Shown here: one piece after another, positions 1-8,207 of the stretch
How positions within the stretch are numbered: position 1 is the first letter of the stretch
How the letters are laid out: each line of letters starts with the position of its first letter
From: Tolumonas lignilytica
GTDB lineage: Bacteria > Pseudomonadota > Gammaproteobacteria > Enterobacterales > Aeromonadaceae
Direction: 5' to 3'
Length of the DNA stretch: 64,000 nucleotides
Assembly: GCF_000527035.1 (NCBI RefSeq)
Contig: NZ_AZUK01000001.1
Location: 2,972,501 to 3,036,500 of the forward strand
Program-made: the position numbers and the translations under genes
Notes under the pieces: model-generated
Told to the model about the DNA's origin: nothing
Seen by the model: only the letters and a program-made list of their open reading frames with translations
Database searches by the model: none

Positions 1-535
1 GCTGTGTAATCAGGATGTGTTGTTTTTACAAAAACACAGTACCTTGCCACTGCAATACGAGCAGGTGGTTGGTTATTCTTTTGAGCCATTCTCTTCTCCT
101 CATATTGCAGCAGAAGAATCAGGTGTGACGATCAAGCTGGATGTGTTGTCAGATGGTTTATCCCGTCTGCAGAAAGCGACGAATGCCGATATCATTTTTG
201 TAGAAGGTGCGGGTGGTTGGCGTGTGCCTATCGGGAATGGTCATTTCCTGTCTGACTGGGTTAAATATGAAAATCTGCCAGTCATCATGGTTGTCGGGGC
301 CCGATTAGGTTGTATCAATCACGCCTTGCTGACCTACGAAGCCATTCATCGGGATATGCTTCCTGTGGCTGGCTGGTGTATGAATCGGGTAAACCCGGCA
401 ATGAGTCATTATCAGGCGAATCTGGAAACATTAAAAAGTCTGATCCCATCACCGTATCTGGGTGAGATCCCTTATATCAACAAGCCTCATGAGCATGGGC
501 TTGGACATTATCTCGATATCTCTTCTCTGCTTTAA
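1..535 (+). CDS. bioD: Dethiobiotin synthetase, C-terminal part (cut by window edge)
   Basis: This is the last ~178 residues of an ATP-dependent dethiobiotin synthetase, which closes the ureido ring of dethiobiotin from 7,8-diaminopelargonate and CO2 in biotin synthesis. The reading frame is open back to base 2, so the true start lies outside the window; the GTG at 17 is internal. The segment VEGAGGW is the family's VEGAGG motif, and the region around VVGARLGCINHALLT matches the P-loop-fold core that follows it. The protein ends with the usual short C-terminal tail. A strong hairpin follows the stop codon. The missing N-terminus would hold the GTxxGKT P-loop. Confidence 0.9.
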   Translation, partial: LCNQDVLFLQKHSTLPLQYEQVVGYSFEPFSSPHIAAEESGVTIKLDVLSDGLSRLQKATNADIIFVEGAGGWRVPIGNGHFLSDWVKYENLPVIMVVGARLGCINHALLTYEAIHRDMLPVAGWCMNRVNPAMSHYQANLETLKSLIPSPYLGEIPYINKPHEHGLGHYLDISSLL

Positions 536-542
536 TTTATTT

Positions 543-582
543 AAATAACCGAGGTGTTTCTATTAATACCTCGGTTATTTCG
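543..582 (+). terminator. Intrinsic terminator after bioD
   Basis: Perfect 13-bp arms at 543-555 and 568-580 enclose a 12-base loop and end in TTATTT. The hairpin lies directly behind the bioD stop codon and is symmetrical enough to work in both directions. Confidence 0.75.
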
Positions 583-689
583 AGTTAAATATATAGTATT
601 TCTTACATTTCATTTACTTGAAATTCCTATTCGTGACCCTATGATCAGGTTGTGTGCATATACACATTTCGCACGTTAAAGGAGCTGAA

Positions 690-1565
690 ATGAAACGCGT
701 GTTGCTGTTTCTTGCGACAAACCTGGCAGTCATGCTGGTCCTGTCGATTGTATTAAGTGTTTTAAGTCGTTTCTTCGGGATTAATCCTCGGGGATCATCG
801 GGTCTGTTGCTGATGGCGATGGTATTTGGTTTCGGCGGCTCAATTATTTCTTTGCTGATGTCCAAATGGATGGCCAAACGTGCTTATGGTATTCAGCCAA
901 TCGAACAACCTCGAACTGAGGTTGAATATTGGTTGGTTAATACGGTCAAGCGTCAGGCTGAACAGGCGGGGATTGGTATGCCTGAGGTGGGTATTTATGA
1001 TGCCGCCGATATGAATGCGTTTGCCACAGGCGCTAACCGCAACGAGGCGCTGGTCGCTGTCAGTAGCGGGTTGCTTTACAACATGAGTCGGGATGAAGCT
1101 GAAGCTGTTTTGGCCCATGAGATCAGTCACGTAGCCAATGGCGACATGGTAACGCTCACCTTGATTCAGGGTGTGGTGAATACGTTTGTGATTTACCTGT
1201 CGCGTTTGCTGGCTGGAATTATCAGTAACGTTTCGCGTTCTGATGATGAAGAGTCAAGCTTTGGCGGCGGTATGGCATATTTTGCGATTTCAATGGTGCT
1301 CGAGCTTGTGTTTGGTTTCCTGGCCTCGATGATCGTGATGTGGTTTTCCCGCCAGCGTGAATTCCGTGCCGATGCGGGTTCAGCCAAGCTGGTAGGTAAA
1401 GAGAAGATGATCGCCGCGTTACAACGATTGGCGCACGGACAGGAGTCTCAGTTGGAAGGCACCATGATGGCGTTTGGCATCAATGGTAAAAGCGCGATGA
1501 TGGAGTTGTTCATGAGTCATCCGCCGTTAGAAAAACGCATCCAGGCTTTACGCGATATGCGCTAA
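690..1565 (+). CDS. htpX: Membrane zinc metalloprotease HtpX
   Basis: HtpX is an inner-membrane M48 zinc protease that, with FtsH, degrades damaged or misfolded membrane proteins under envelope and heat stress. The protein has two N-terminal membrane segments (about residues 4-24 and 37-57), a soluble segment, the zinc site HEISH at 143-147, two more hydrophobic stretches (about 158-180 and 195-220), and the downstream metal-ligand region FRADAGSA. Its length of 291 residues matches the ~293 of the E. coli protein. I chose the ATG at 690 because AAAGGAG lies just upstream and MKRVLLFL is the normal HtpX start; the frame also extends up to 654. It appears to be a single-gene unit with its own terminator. 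Confidence 0.96.
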   Translation: MKRVLLFLATNLAVMLVLSIVLSVLSRFFGINPRGSSGLLLMAMVFGFGGSIISLLMSKWMAKRAYGIQPIEQPRTEVEYWLVNTVKRQAEQAGIGMPEVGIYDAADMNAFATGANRNEALVAVSSGLLYNMSRDEAEAVLAHEISHVANGDMVTLTLIQGVVNTFVIYLSRLLAGIISNVSRSDDEESSFGGGMAYFAISMVLELVFGFLASMIVMWFSRQREFRADAGSAKLVGKEKMIAALQRLAHGQESQLEGTMMAFGINGKSAMMELFMSHPPLEKRIQALRDMR

Positions 1566-1580
1566 TGCTTTGTGATGAGA

Positions 1581-1609
1581 AAGGCCACTGAATACAGTGG
1601 CCTTTTTTA
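1581..1609 (+). terminator. Intrinsic terminator of htpX
   Basis: A 10-bp stem of AAGGCCACTG with CAGTGGCCTT has a 4-base loop and runs into a T-rich tail. It lies between htpX and the convergent ribB gene and may serve both. Confidence 0.85.
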
Positions 1610-1636
1610 TAACCGATGTGAAAAATTGTGAAAAAT

Positions 1637-2290
1637 TTAAACTGCTGCTTTTGTATCCATCGTCAGATAAGTGACGAGATCTTCAATACACAACACCGGC
1701 ATCTGATGCTTTTCGGCAAAAGTGACAATTTCAGGCAGACGCGCCATCGAGCCATCCTGATTTTGTAACTCACAAAGAACGCCGAACGGTTTTAATCCGG
1801 CTAGTTTCATGAGATCAACGGTGGCTTCGGTGTGACCGCGACGGGTTAATACGCCGCCGGAACGGGCGCGAAGAGGAAAGACATGACCGGGCCGGTTAAG
1901 ATCAGACGGCTCGGCACGGTCAGCAATTGCCGCCCGAATTGTGGTGATCCGATCATGCGCAGAAACACCCGTCGTTACACCGTGGGCCGCTTCAATGGTG
2001 ACAGTGAATCCGGTTTGATAGGCGCTGGTATTATTCTCCACCATCATCGGTAATGCTAACTGACGAACACGTTCCTCGGTCAGACAGAGGCAGACGATAC
2101 CCGAACATTCACGGATCATCAGTGCCATCTGCTGCGGGGTCATTTTTTCCGCAGAAAAGATCAGATCGCCTTCGTTTTCGCGATCTTCATCATCAACAAC
2201 CAACACACCCTGACCTTGCTGTAATGCAATCAGTGCTCGTTCTACGCGTTGAATCGGGTTGCCAAAAGGGGTCAGTAAAGACTGATTCAT
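1637..2290 (-). CDS. ribB: 3,4-dihydroxy-2-butanone 4-phosphate synthase
   Basis: RibB converts ribulose 5-phosphate to 3,4-dihydroxy-2-butanone 4-phosphate and formate, supplying the four-carbon unit of riboflavin. The 217-residue protein is the stand-alone form, without a fused RibA domain. The motif [10 protein letters not shown] near residues 33-42 carries the acidic magnesium and substrate residues. RPGHVFPL and [11 protein letters not shown] supply the conserved His and Glu residues of the active site. The ATG at 2290 is preceded by an FMN riboswitch leader, so expression should fall when FMN is plentiful. It is monocistronic here. Confidence 0.97.
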   Translation of the reverse strand: MNQSLLTPFGNPIQRVERALIALQQGQGVLVVDDEDRENEGDLIFSAEKMTPQQMALMIRECSGIVCLCLTEERVRQLALPMMVENNTSAYQTGFTVTIEAAHGVTTGVSAHDRITTIRAAIADRAEPSDLNRPGHVFPLRARSGGVLTRRGHTEATVDLMKLAGLKPFGVLCELQNQDGSMARLPEIVTFAEKHQMPVLCIEDLVTYLTMDTKAAV

Positions 2291-2341
2291 GGTAATACTC
2301 CTGTGTATTTATTTACCAGAATCAGGGCATGGAATAACAGA

Positions 2342-2362
2342 GCCTCCGCTGAATGCGGAGGC
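2342..2362 (-). promoter_or_regulatory. Hairpin between FMN aptamer and ribB (expression platform)
   Basis: An 8-bp GC-rich stem (GCCTCCGC with GCGGAGGC, 5-base loop) lies between the aptamer and the ribB start. On the minus strand it is followed by a weakly U-rich stretch. It is a candidate switch element, acting either as a terminator or by pairing alternatives that affect translation. Confidence 0.5.
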
Positions 2363-2370
2363 TTGTTGTA

Positions 2371-2527
2371 TCCTCTTCCATCCGGACTATAACCGTCGGC
2401 TCCGGAATTACACCGGATCTGCTGACATTAAAGCATGGGGATGCTTTAACCGCTCGCGGGCTCTCAGTTGAAGACCTCTTCATACTGTATACCGCCGGTG
2501 GGGACTTTCACCCCGCCCTGAGAATAT
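2371..2527 (-). promoter_or_regulatory. FMN riboswitch (RFN element)
   Basis: Read on the minus strand, the leader contains the conserved RFN blocks: CAGGGCGGGGTGAAAGTCCC, the ACCGGCGG box, GAGCCCGCGAG, and the closing CCGGAGCCGACGG and TATAGTCCGGATG blocks. These form the six-helix junction that binds FMN. It lies about 80 bases upstream of ribB, as in other gammaproteobacteria, and should repress ribB when FMN is bound. Confidence 0.95.
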
Positions 2528-2687
2528 GCTCTGCTAGGGTAGTCTCAAATTTTCTAAAAACCAAGTAATAGAATTGAAACAAAGACGCTTTTCTGACTCG
2601 GTTGAGGCATTGCTGTGATAGGATTTAAAGTGTCACAACACATTAACAAATCAGGCATTCTGTTATAAAGGGATGAGCGGGGATTCA

Positions 2688-4412
2688 TTGAAGTATAACA
2701 AATACCGGTATTACCTCATGGTGTGCAGTTTGCTGATGAGCGTTATGTCATCCGCTTTGGCTGCGCCGGTCACCTATGATGTGCGCGGGGTGAAAGGAGA
2801 ATTACTTGATAATGTAAAATATTATCTGGCGGCCTTGCCGGTGATCGATAGCCAGCGGGTTGAGGCGCGAGAGGCAAAAATTACAGAGGCGATCCGAAAA
2901 TCGCTGCAGGCACTGGGATATTATTCCCCACAGATTGATTTTAAATATCCGGTTGAGCCATCGCATACTTTGCAGGTGCAGATTGATGCTGGAAAACCGG
3001 TTAAAGTTCGGCAGATCCAGGTTGTTTTGGATGGGGATGCGCAAACAGATCCTGATTTTCTGAAAATACTCTCTTCGCTTGATCTGGAGTCCGGCAGTGT
3101 TTTGCATCACGGTAAGTATGAAAACATTAAGCATCGCTTGAAAACACTGGCGGCAACGCATGGCTATTTTGATGCCAAAATTACCCAGTCAGATGTTCAG
3201 GTGTACCCCCGAGACACGGCTGCCGATATCAACATTATCTTTAACAGTGGGCACCGATATCATTTTGGTTCGATCTCCATCGACGGCATTGCCCAAACTC
3301 AATTGATCCAACCGTTATTCCACTTTAAACAGGGGGATGTTTACGATACGCGCAAACTGGCAGAGTTAAGCCAGTCATTATCGCAAACACGTTATTTCCA
3401 GGTTGTCGACGTGCATCCTCAAGTCAGTCATGCGCAAAACTTCCAGATCCCGATCACGATTCATCTGCAGAAGAAAAAGCCAAATCAGATGGAAACCGGG
3501 ATCGGGTTTTCTACCGATGAAGGCCCTCGTGTTCAATGGAATTGGGAACGCCCCTGGGTGAATGATGCGGGACATCGTTTCTCTTCTCAGATCAAAATTG
3601 CACAGACAACGCAAACGGTAGACTTCAGTTACCGGATACCCAATAAAAACCCGATAGACGATTATTACCAGTTACAAACGACCTATAACAATGTTTCACA
3701 AAGTGATACCCGATCTCAGAAAATAGAAACTGGTCTGCATTACTGGACCACGCTGATGGGAAACTGGCAACGCGATTATTTCTTTAAAACGGCCTATGAA
3801 CGATATGCGCAGGGGGAAGACAGCGGGAACAGCTTGCTGTTCTTACCGGGGGCCTCGATTAGCCGCGTTCGCAGTCAGGGCGGGATCGATCCTTATTGGG
3901 GTGATCAGCAAACCCTGTCTGTGATGTTCTCCGATCCGCTGTGGGCATCGGATACACGATTTGTGAAGGTCTGGGGAAGAACGAAGTGGCTGCGCACCTA
4001 TTATTCGAAGCACCGCTTGATTTTTCGTGCCGAGCAAGGAGCGTTGCTGTGGGGAAATTTAAGTGAAATTCCGGCATCTCAGCGTTTTTTCACGGGGGGC
4101 GATCAGACTGTCAGAGGGTTTGGTTACGAAACCATTTCACCTCATGATGCCACGGGCGCACTCTCGGGCGCGTTGAATACAACGGTAGGCAGTCTGGAAT
4201 ATAACTACCAGGTAGCGCCGAAATGGCGCATTGCGACGTTTGTGGATGTGGGCACGGCAACCAATGATTACAAAGATCCGTGGAAAATGGGTACCGGGGT
4301 TGGGGGGCGCTGGTTGACCCCCGTTGGTCAGTTGCGATTTGATCTCGCTTTTGGCGTGTCTGAACAGTCAGTGCCTTTCCGGTTACATTTTGCATTAGGG
4401 CCAGAACTATGA
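2688..4412 (+). CDS. tamA: Translocation and assembly module outer-membrane protein TamA
   Basis: TamA is an Omp85-family outer-membrane barrel that works with TamB in inserting outer-membrane proteins and in phospholipid transport. The protein has a signal peptide ending near SSALA-APV, three POTRA-type domains (about residues 25-265) and a C-terminal 16-strand barrel; the VRGF motif near residue 480 (TVRGFGYETI) is the Omp85 signature. A TTG at 2688 has the AGCGGGGA ribosome site at good spacing and gives a clean signal peptide. The in-frame ATG at 2673 (579 residues, as in E. coli) has its purine run directly abutting the codon. The stop overlaps tamB by four bases (ATGA), so the two are translationally coupled. 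Confidence 0.93.
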   Translation: MKYNKYRYYLMVCSLLMSVMSSALAAPVTYDVRGVKGELLDNVKYYLAALPVIDSQRVEAREAKITEAIRKSLQALGYYSPQIDFKYPVEPSHTLQVQIDAGKPVKVRQIQVVLDGDAQTDPDFLKILSSLDLESGSVLHHGKYENIKHRLKTLAATHGYFDAKITQSDVQVYPRDTAADINIIFNSGHRYHFGSISIDGIAQTQLIQPLFHFKQGDVYDTRKLAELSQSLSQTRYFQVVDVHPQVSHAQNFQIPITIHLQKKKPNQMETGIGFSTDEGPRVQWNWERPWVNDAGHRFSSQIKIAQTTQTVDFSYRIPNKNPIDDYYQLQTTYNNVSQSDTRSQKIETGLHYWTTLMGNWQRDYFFKTAYERYAQGEDSGNSLLFLPGASISRVRSQGGIDPYWGDQQTLSVMFSDPLWASDTRFVKVWGRTKWLRTYYSKHRLIFRAEQGALLWGNLSEIPASQRFFTGGDQTVRGFGYETISPHDATGALSGALNTTVGSLEYNYQVAPKWRIATFVDVGTATNDYKDPWKMGTGVGGRWLTPVGQLRFDLAFGVSEQSVPFRLHFALGPEL

Positions 4413-7400
4413 GTCTGAGAAGTCGGCGTTGGGTTGCATCCGCAGTGTTGCTGGTTGCATTTCTGGTCGCGCTCCTTTTTTTCTTGCTGTTTTCTGTGTC
4501 TGCAAGTCAGTTAATGTGGAATCAGCTCACACGTTGGGTTCCCGGATTACAGGGCGAATGGGTCTCAGGATCGCTTGCGGAGGGATGGCAATTACAAAAT
4601 GCACGCTGGCGTAATGATGCCATTACGGTCTCGCTAAAGCATGTTCAGACAAAATGGACATTAGCCTCGTTACTGAATGGCGAGTTGGCGCTTGGTGAGC
4701 TGGATGTTGAGGGTTTAACTGTCTCACGTACCGATAGTGTAAGTACCGAAGAACAGCTTGCTGCGACCACGGATAACGTAAACAGCTATATCTCAACACC
4801 GCTCCCGATTCAGTTAGGGCGGTTAAAGGTGAGCGATTTTTTGTATGACGATTCCGTCGTTCAAGTAAAAGTAAAAGAATTAAACACCGCCGCCAATTGG
4901 GATGGACATCGGATTGATATCGCGGGGACTAAGGTGAACTCAGTGGATGTCTGGCTGAAACCCACTGTTATTTCTGCTAAACCATCTGTCGCTGATAAAA
5001 CATCCCATCCGACCATTCAGCATTCCACGACAGCGCAATCGCTACCGGAGGTGTTTGTTCCTTTTGATATCCGGCTGGCAGAGTTGGATTTGAAACAGGG
5101 CCGTTATCATCAGCAAGGGTTTGACACAGGGCTCATGGATCTGCAGTTACAAGCCCGCTTTGATGGTCATGTGCTCAATGTTCAGCGACTAAGTGTTCAG
5201 CAACTGACAGCCCTGCAAGATAAACGCAGTGCAGTTTTAACAGGCAGCATGACGTTTATCCGGAATTATTTACTGGATACTCAGTTGAAGGTGACTTCAC
5301 TGATTCCGGGAAATGCATCCGATTCGCTCCGTACCGTTATCTTGCAGACCAAGGGCGATTTGCAGGATCTGAGCTTTACCGCCACGCTGGAAGGAGCTGA
5401 AAAATTACAACTGCAAGGAAAATTAAAACCACTGCACAATGATTTACCTTTTGAGATCCACGGGAATTGGCAAGCGTTACCGTTACCCTCTGTGTTAGCA
5501 GGGTTGTCGGTTGGCCGAGGAAAGATCGAGGCGCAGGGGGCATTGAGCAGTTACAAGCTGGATCTGGAAACAGAAGGGAAGTGGCGTGCTTTGCCGTCGA
5601 GTCGGCTCCAGCTTGTGTTAACCGGTAGTACAGCGCAATTACAGTTGCAACGCCTACATTTGGGCGACGGACTGAATTATCTCGACATGACAGGGTTGCT
5701 TAACTGGAAAAACGGCGTGCACTGGCAGGGACAGACTGACGTATCGTTACCCGCAGTGGCGCACTGGTTACCTGAGACGCAGGCGGCCGTATCGGGGCGC
5801 TTAAAACAGAAACTGGACTGGCAGAATGAGCAATGGCAAGGCGAGCTTTCCTCAATTGCATTGAGCGGTAGCTGGAATGGCTTCCCTTTAACTGCACAAG
5901 GTGCAATACAGGGCAATCAAAAGGGGAACTGGAATTTTCAGCAGGTGGAAATCAAGAATGGCCCGAATTCACTGGCTCTGAATGGTCATCTTGAACAGGG
6001 ATGGGCTCTGGCTGCCAAGGTAAGGTTGCCAAAACTGGCGCTGATCAGTCGGCAGTTGGACGGAAGTCTCGATGGCGATCTGCGTTTAAACGGCCCGGTT
6101 AAATCACCTATTCTGGCAATGCGTCTCGCGGCATCACGGTTGGTAATGCCTGGGCAAGTCATCCGTGATCTGGCGATCACCGGGCAGGCAACACTGGATA
6201 AAATGTTGCCCGGTCAATTACAGATCAATGCAAGCCGCTGGAATATCGATGGCACTTCGTTAAGAAACGTGGCGTTGTCATTACGCGGCAATGCGCAAAA
6301 GCACCAGTTAACGCTGACCAGTGAAGGCAAGCAGTTCAATACGAATCTGTTATTGGCGGGTAGTTGGCAAAAAGAGGGTTGGCAAGGGGTGCTACAAGAT
6401 GGGAGATTAGGTGGCACCCTTGGTGATTGGCAATTGCAGGCACCGTTAAAATTACAATGGAAAAATAATGCACTGGCACTGAAAGCGCATTGCTGGCGTT
6501 CTGCTCCGGCTAAGCTCTGTTTTGAAAATGCATCCATTGCATCTTCGGATGGTGCGATCCCGTTTGCTTTATCTGGGTTAGATGCGCAACGTATCAGACC
6601 CTGGTTGCCTGAGAACCTGAACTGGAACAGCGTATTAGAGGCCAATGGCTTATTGGGGTGGCATAAGGGCGCGCCTAATCTACGGTTATCTGCGCGCAGT
6701 CAACATGGTGAATGGGTGACTGAGCAGGTCCACACCCCTTACCGGGATATGCAGTTACAACTTGATGTGAATGCCACGACTGCAAAAATAGTGTTTCTCC
6801 TCGATTCGGATATGTTGGGGCATATCAACGTCAATGCACAGGTCGCTGATCCATTAAAACGGCGAGTATTAAGTGGATCTGTGAATGTGAGTGATTTACA
6901 GCTCTACGGTGTCGGACCGTTGGTGGATGTGCTGCACAGTACGAAAGGCACCGTGGATATTCATGGCCGTTTAGCGGGGACGCTGCATGTTCCTCTGTTT
7001 TATGGTCAGATCAATTTGAAAGATGGAGAAGTAGATACTGCAACTGAAATGGTGAGTCTGAAACAGATCAATGGCTCATTGCTGGTGGAGGGAGATAAGG
7101 CAACTTTGAATGCCAGTATGGCGGCAGGCAAAGGGAAAATATCTCTTACCGGACATTCCAGTTGGACAGATGGTATTCCAACGGGTTTATTGGCATTACA
7201 TGGTGAGCAGGTTGAATTGGCGTTTGCCGGGTATGGCAGCGGCAAAGTAGATTCTGATCTGCAATTGCAGTTTGATGCCGATAAGGTCTCGTTGAGTGGC
7301 GATGTCTCGGTGCCCTGGGCGCGAGTTGATGTTAAAAACCTGCCTGATAATGGTGTTGAAGTGTCAGACGATGTGCATATTGTCCGGCCGTTACAACAAC

Positions 7401-8140
7401 AGAATGTCTCTGTGCCATTTCCTTTCATGATAGATGTGAATTTAACGCTGGGTTCCGATGTCCGCATCAATGCGATGGGGTTAAGGACGGCACTCGCCGG
7501 CAGTCTGCACTTTAGTCAAAAACCGGGGCAGTCATTGCTGACGCAGGGGGAGATCCGATTAGTGAATGGGCGGTTCAAGGCTTACGGCCAGAATCTGGTG
7601 ATCCGCAGTGGCAAGTTGCTGTTTAATGGCGATGTCACGACACCTTATGTTATGGCCGAGGCGATCCGTGATCCTGCGACCATGGAAAATACGAGCGTGA
7701 CGGTCGGTGTGAAAATTAATGCGCCGATCACGTCAATCAGTGCTCAGGTGTTCTCGGAACCTGAGTTGCCGGACACCGACAAGCTCTCTTATTTATTGCG
7801 TGGTCGCAGTTCAACCGCAACCACGAATGGTTCTACCGAAGAAGCCATGGCGGCCATGATGATCGGGGCAGGGCTAGGGCAGGCGAATGGGGTGGTGTCG
7901 GATGTGGCATCGACGTTTGGTCTGAAGGATGCGACGTTTGACACCAAAGGCAGTGGCACGGACACGAAGGTGAATTTATCGGCGTATGTGCTGAAAGATT
8001 TGCAGCTGCAATATGGTGTCGGTGTTTATAGCGCAGTCAGTGAAGTAACGTTACGTTATTTCCTGCTTCCACAGCTTTATTTGCAGGCGGTAAGCAGTCT
8101 GAGCCAAGCCGTCGATATATTTTACAAATTTGAATTCTAG
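4409..8140 (+). CDS. tamB: Translocation and assembly module inner-membrane protein TamB
   Basis: TamB is an AsmA-like bridge protein anchored in the inner membrane by one N-terminal helix (about residues 10-32). Its long beta-taco groove spans the periplasm to TamA and is now thought to carry phospholipids. The 1,243-residue length is typical (1,259 in E. coli). The C-terminal DUF490 region is clear, with SYLLRGRSS, a Gly-rich stretch and a closing segment ending YLQAVSSLSQAVDIFYKFEF. The gene starts within the tamA stop codon. Confidence 0.95.
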   Translation: MSLRSRRWVASAVLLVAFLVALLFFLLFSVSASQLMWNQLTRWVPGLQGEWVSGSLAEGWQLQNARWRNDAITVSLKHVQTKWTLASLLNGELALGELDVEGLTVSRTDSVSTEEQLAATTDNVNSYISTPLPIQLGRLKVSDFLYDDSVVQVKVKELNTAANWDGHRIDIAGTKVNSVDVWLKPTVISAKPSVADKTSHPTIQHSTTAQSLPEVFVPFDIRLAELDLKQGRYHQQGFDTGLMDLQLQARFDGHVLNVQRLSVQQLTALQDKRSAVLTGSMTFIRNYLLDTQLKVTSLIPGNASDSLRTVILQTKGDLQDLSFTATLEGAEKLQLQGKLKPLHNDLPFEIHGNWQALPLPSVLAGLSVGRGKIEAQGALSSYKLDLETEGKWRALPSSRLQLVLTGSTAQLQLQRLHLGDGLNYLDMTGLLNWKNGVHWQGQTDVSLPAVAHWLPETQAAVSGRLKQKLDWQNEQWQGELSSIALSGSWNGFPLTAQGAIQGNQKGNWNFQQVEIKNGPNSLALNGHLEQGWALAAKVRLPKLALISRQLDGSLDGDLRLNGPVKSPILAMRLAASRLVMPGQVIRDLAITGQATLDKMLPGQLQINASRWNIDGTSLRNVALSLRGNAQKHQLTLTSEGKQFNTNLLLAGSWQKEGWQGVLQDGRLGGTLGDWQLQAPLKLQWKNNALALKAHCWRSAPAKLCFENASIASSDGAIPFALSGLDAQRIRPWLPENLNWNSVLEANGLLGWHKGAPNLRLSARSQHGEWVTEQVHTPYRDMQLQLDVNATTAKIVFLLDSDMLGHINVNAQVADPLKRRVLSGSVNVSDLQLYGVGPLVDVLHSTKGTVDIHGRLAGTLHVPLFYGQINLKDGEVDTATEMVSLKQINGSLLVEGDKATLNASMAAGKGKISLTGHSSWTDGIPTGLLALHGEQVELAFAGYGSGKVDSDLQLQFDADKVSLSGDVSVPWARVDVKNLPDNGVEVSDDVHIVRPLQQQNVSVPFPFMIDVNLTLGSDVRINAMGLRTALAGSLHFSQKPGQSLLTQGEIRLVNGRFKAYGQNLVIRSGKLLFNGDVTTPYVMAEAIRDPATMENTSVTVGVKINAPITSISAQVFSEPELPDTDKLSYLLRGRSSTATTNGSTEEAMAAMMIGAGLGQANGVVSDVASTFGLKDATFDTKGSGTDTKVNLSAYVLKDLQLQYGVGVYSAVSEVTLRYFLLPQLYLQAVSSLSQAVDIFYKFEF

Positions 8141-8143
8141 ACA

Positions 8144-8201
8144 CATCAAGGCAGGCTTTGAACAATCATCGCTTTGAATCTATCACGGTTCTGCCTTGAT
8201 G
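8144..8201. repeat. Inverted repeat between convergent tamB and the PAS/GGDEF/EAL gene
   Basis: Eleven-base arms CATCAAGGCAG (8144-8154) and CTGCCTTGATG (8191-8201) are perfect complements separated by 36 bases. No T-run follows, so it is at best a Rho-assisted or bidirectional transcription barrier. Confidence 0.45.
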
Positions 8202-8207
8202 CGTGAC

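Noticed and set aside
2289..2568. Two plus-strand frames upstream of ribB
   Set aside because: They are antisense to the FMN riboswitch, whose conserved sequence explains them.
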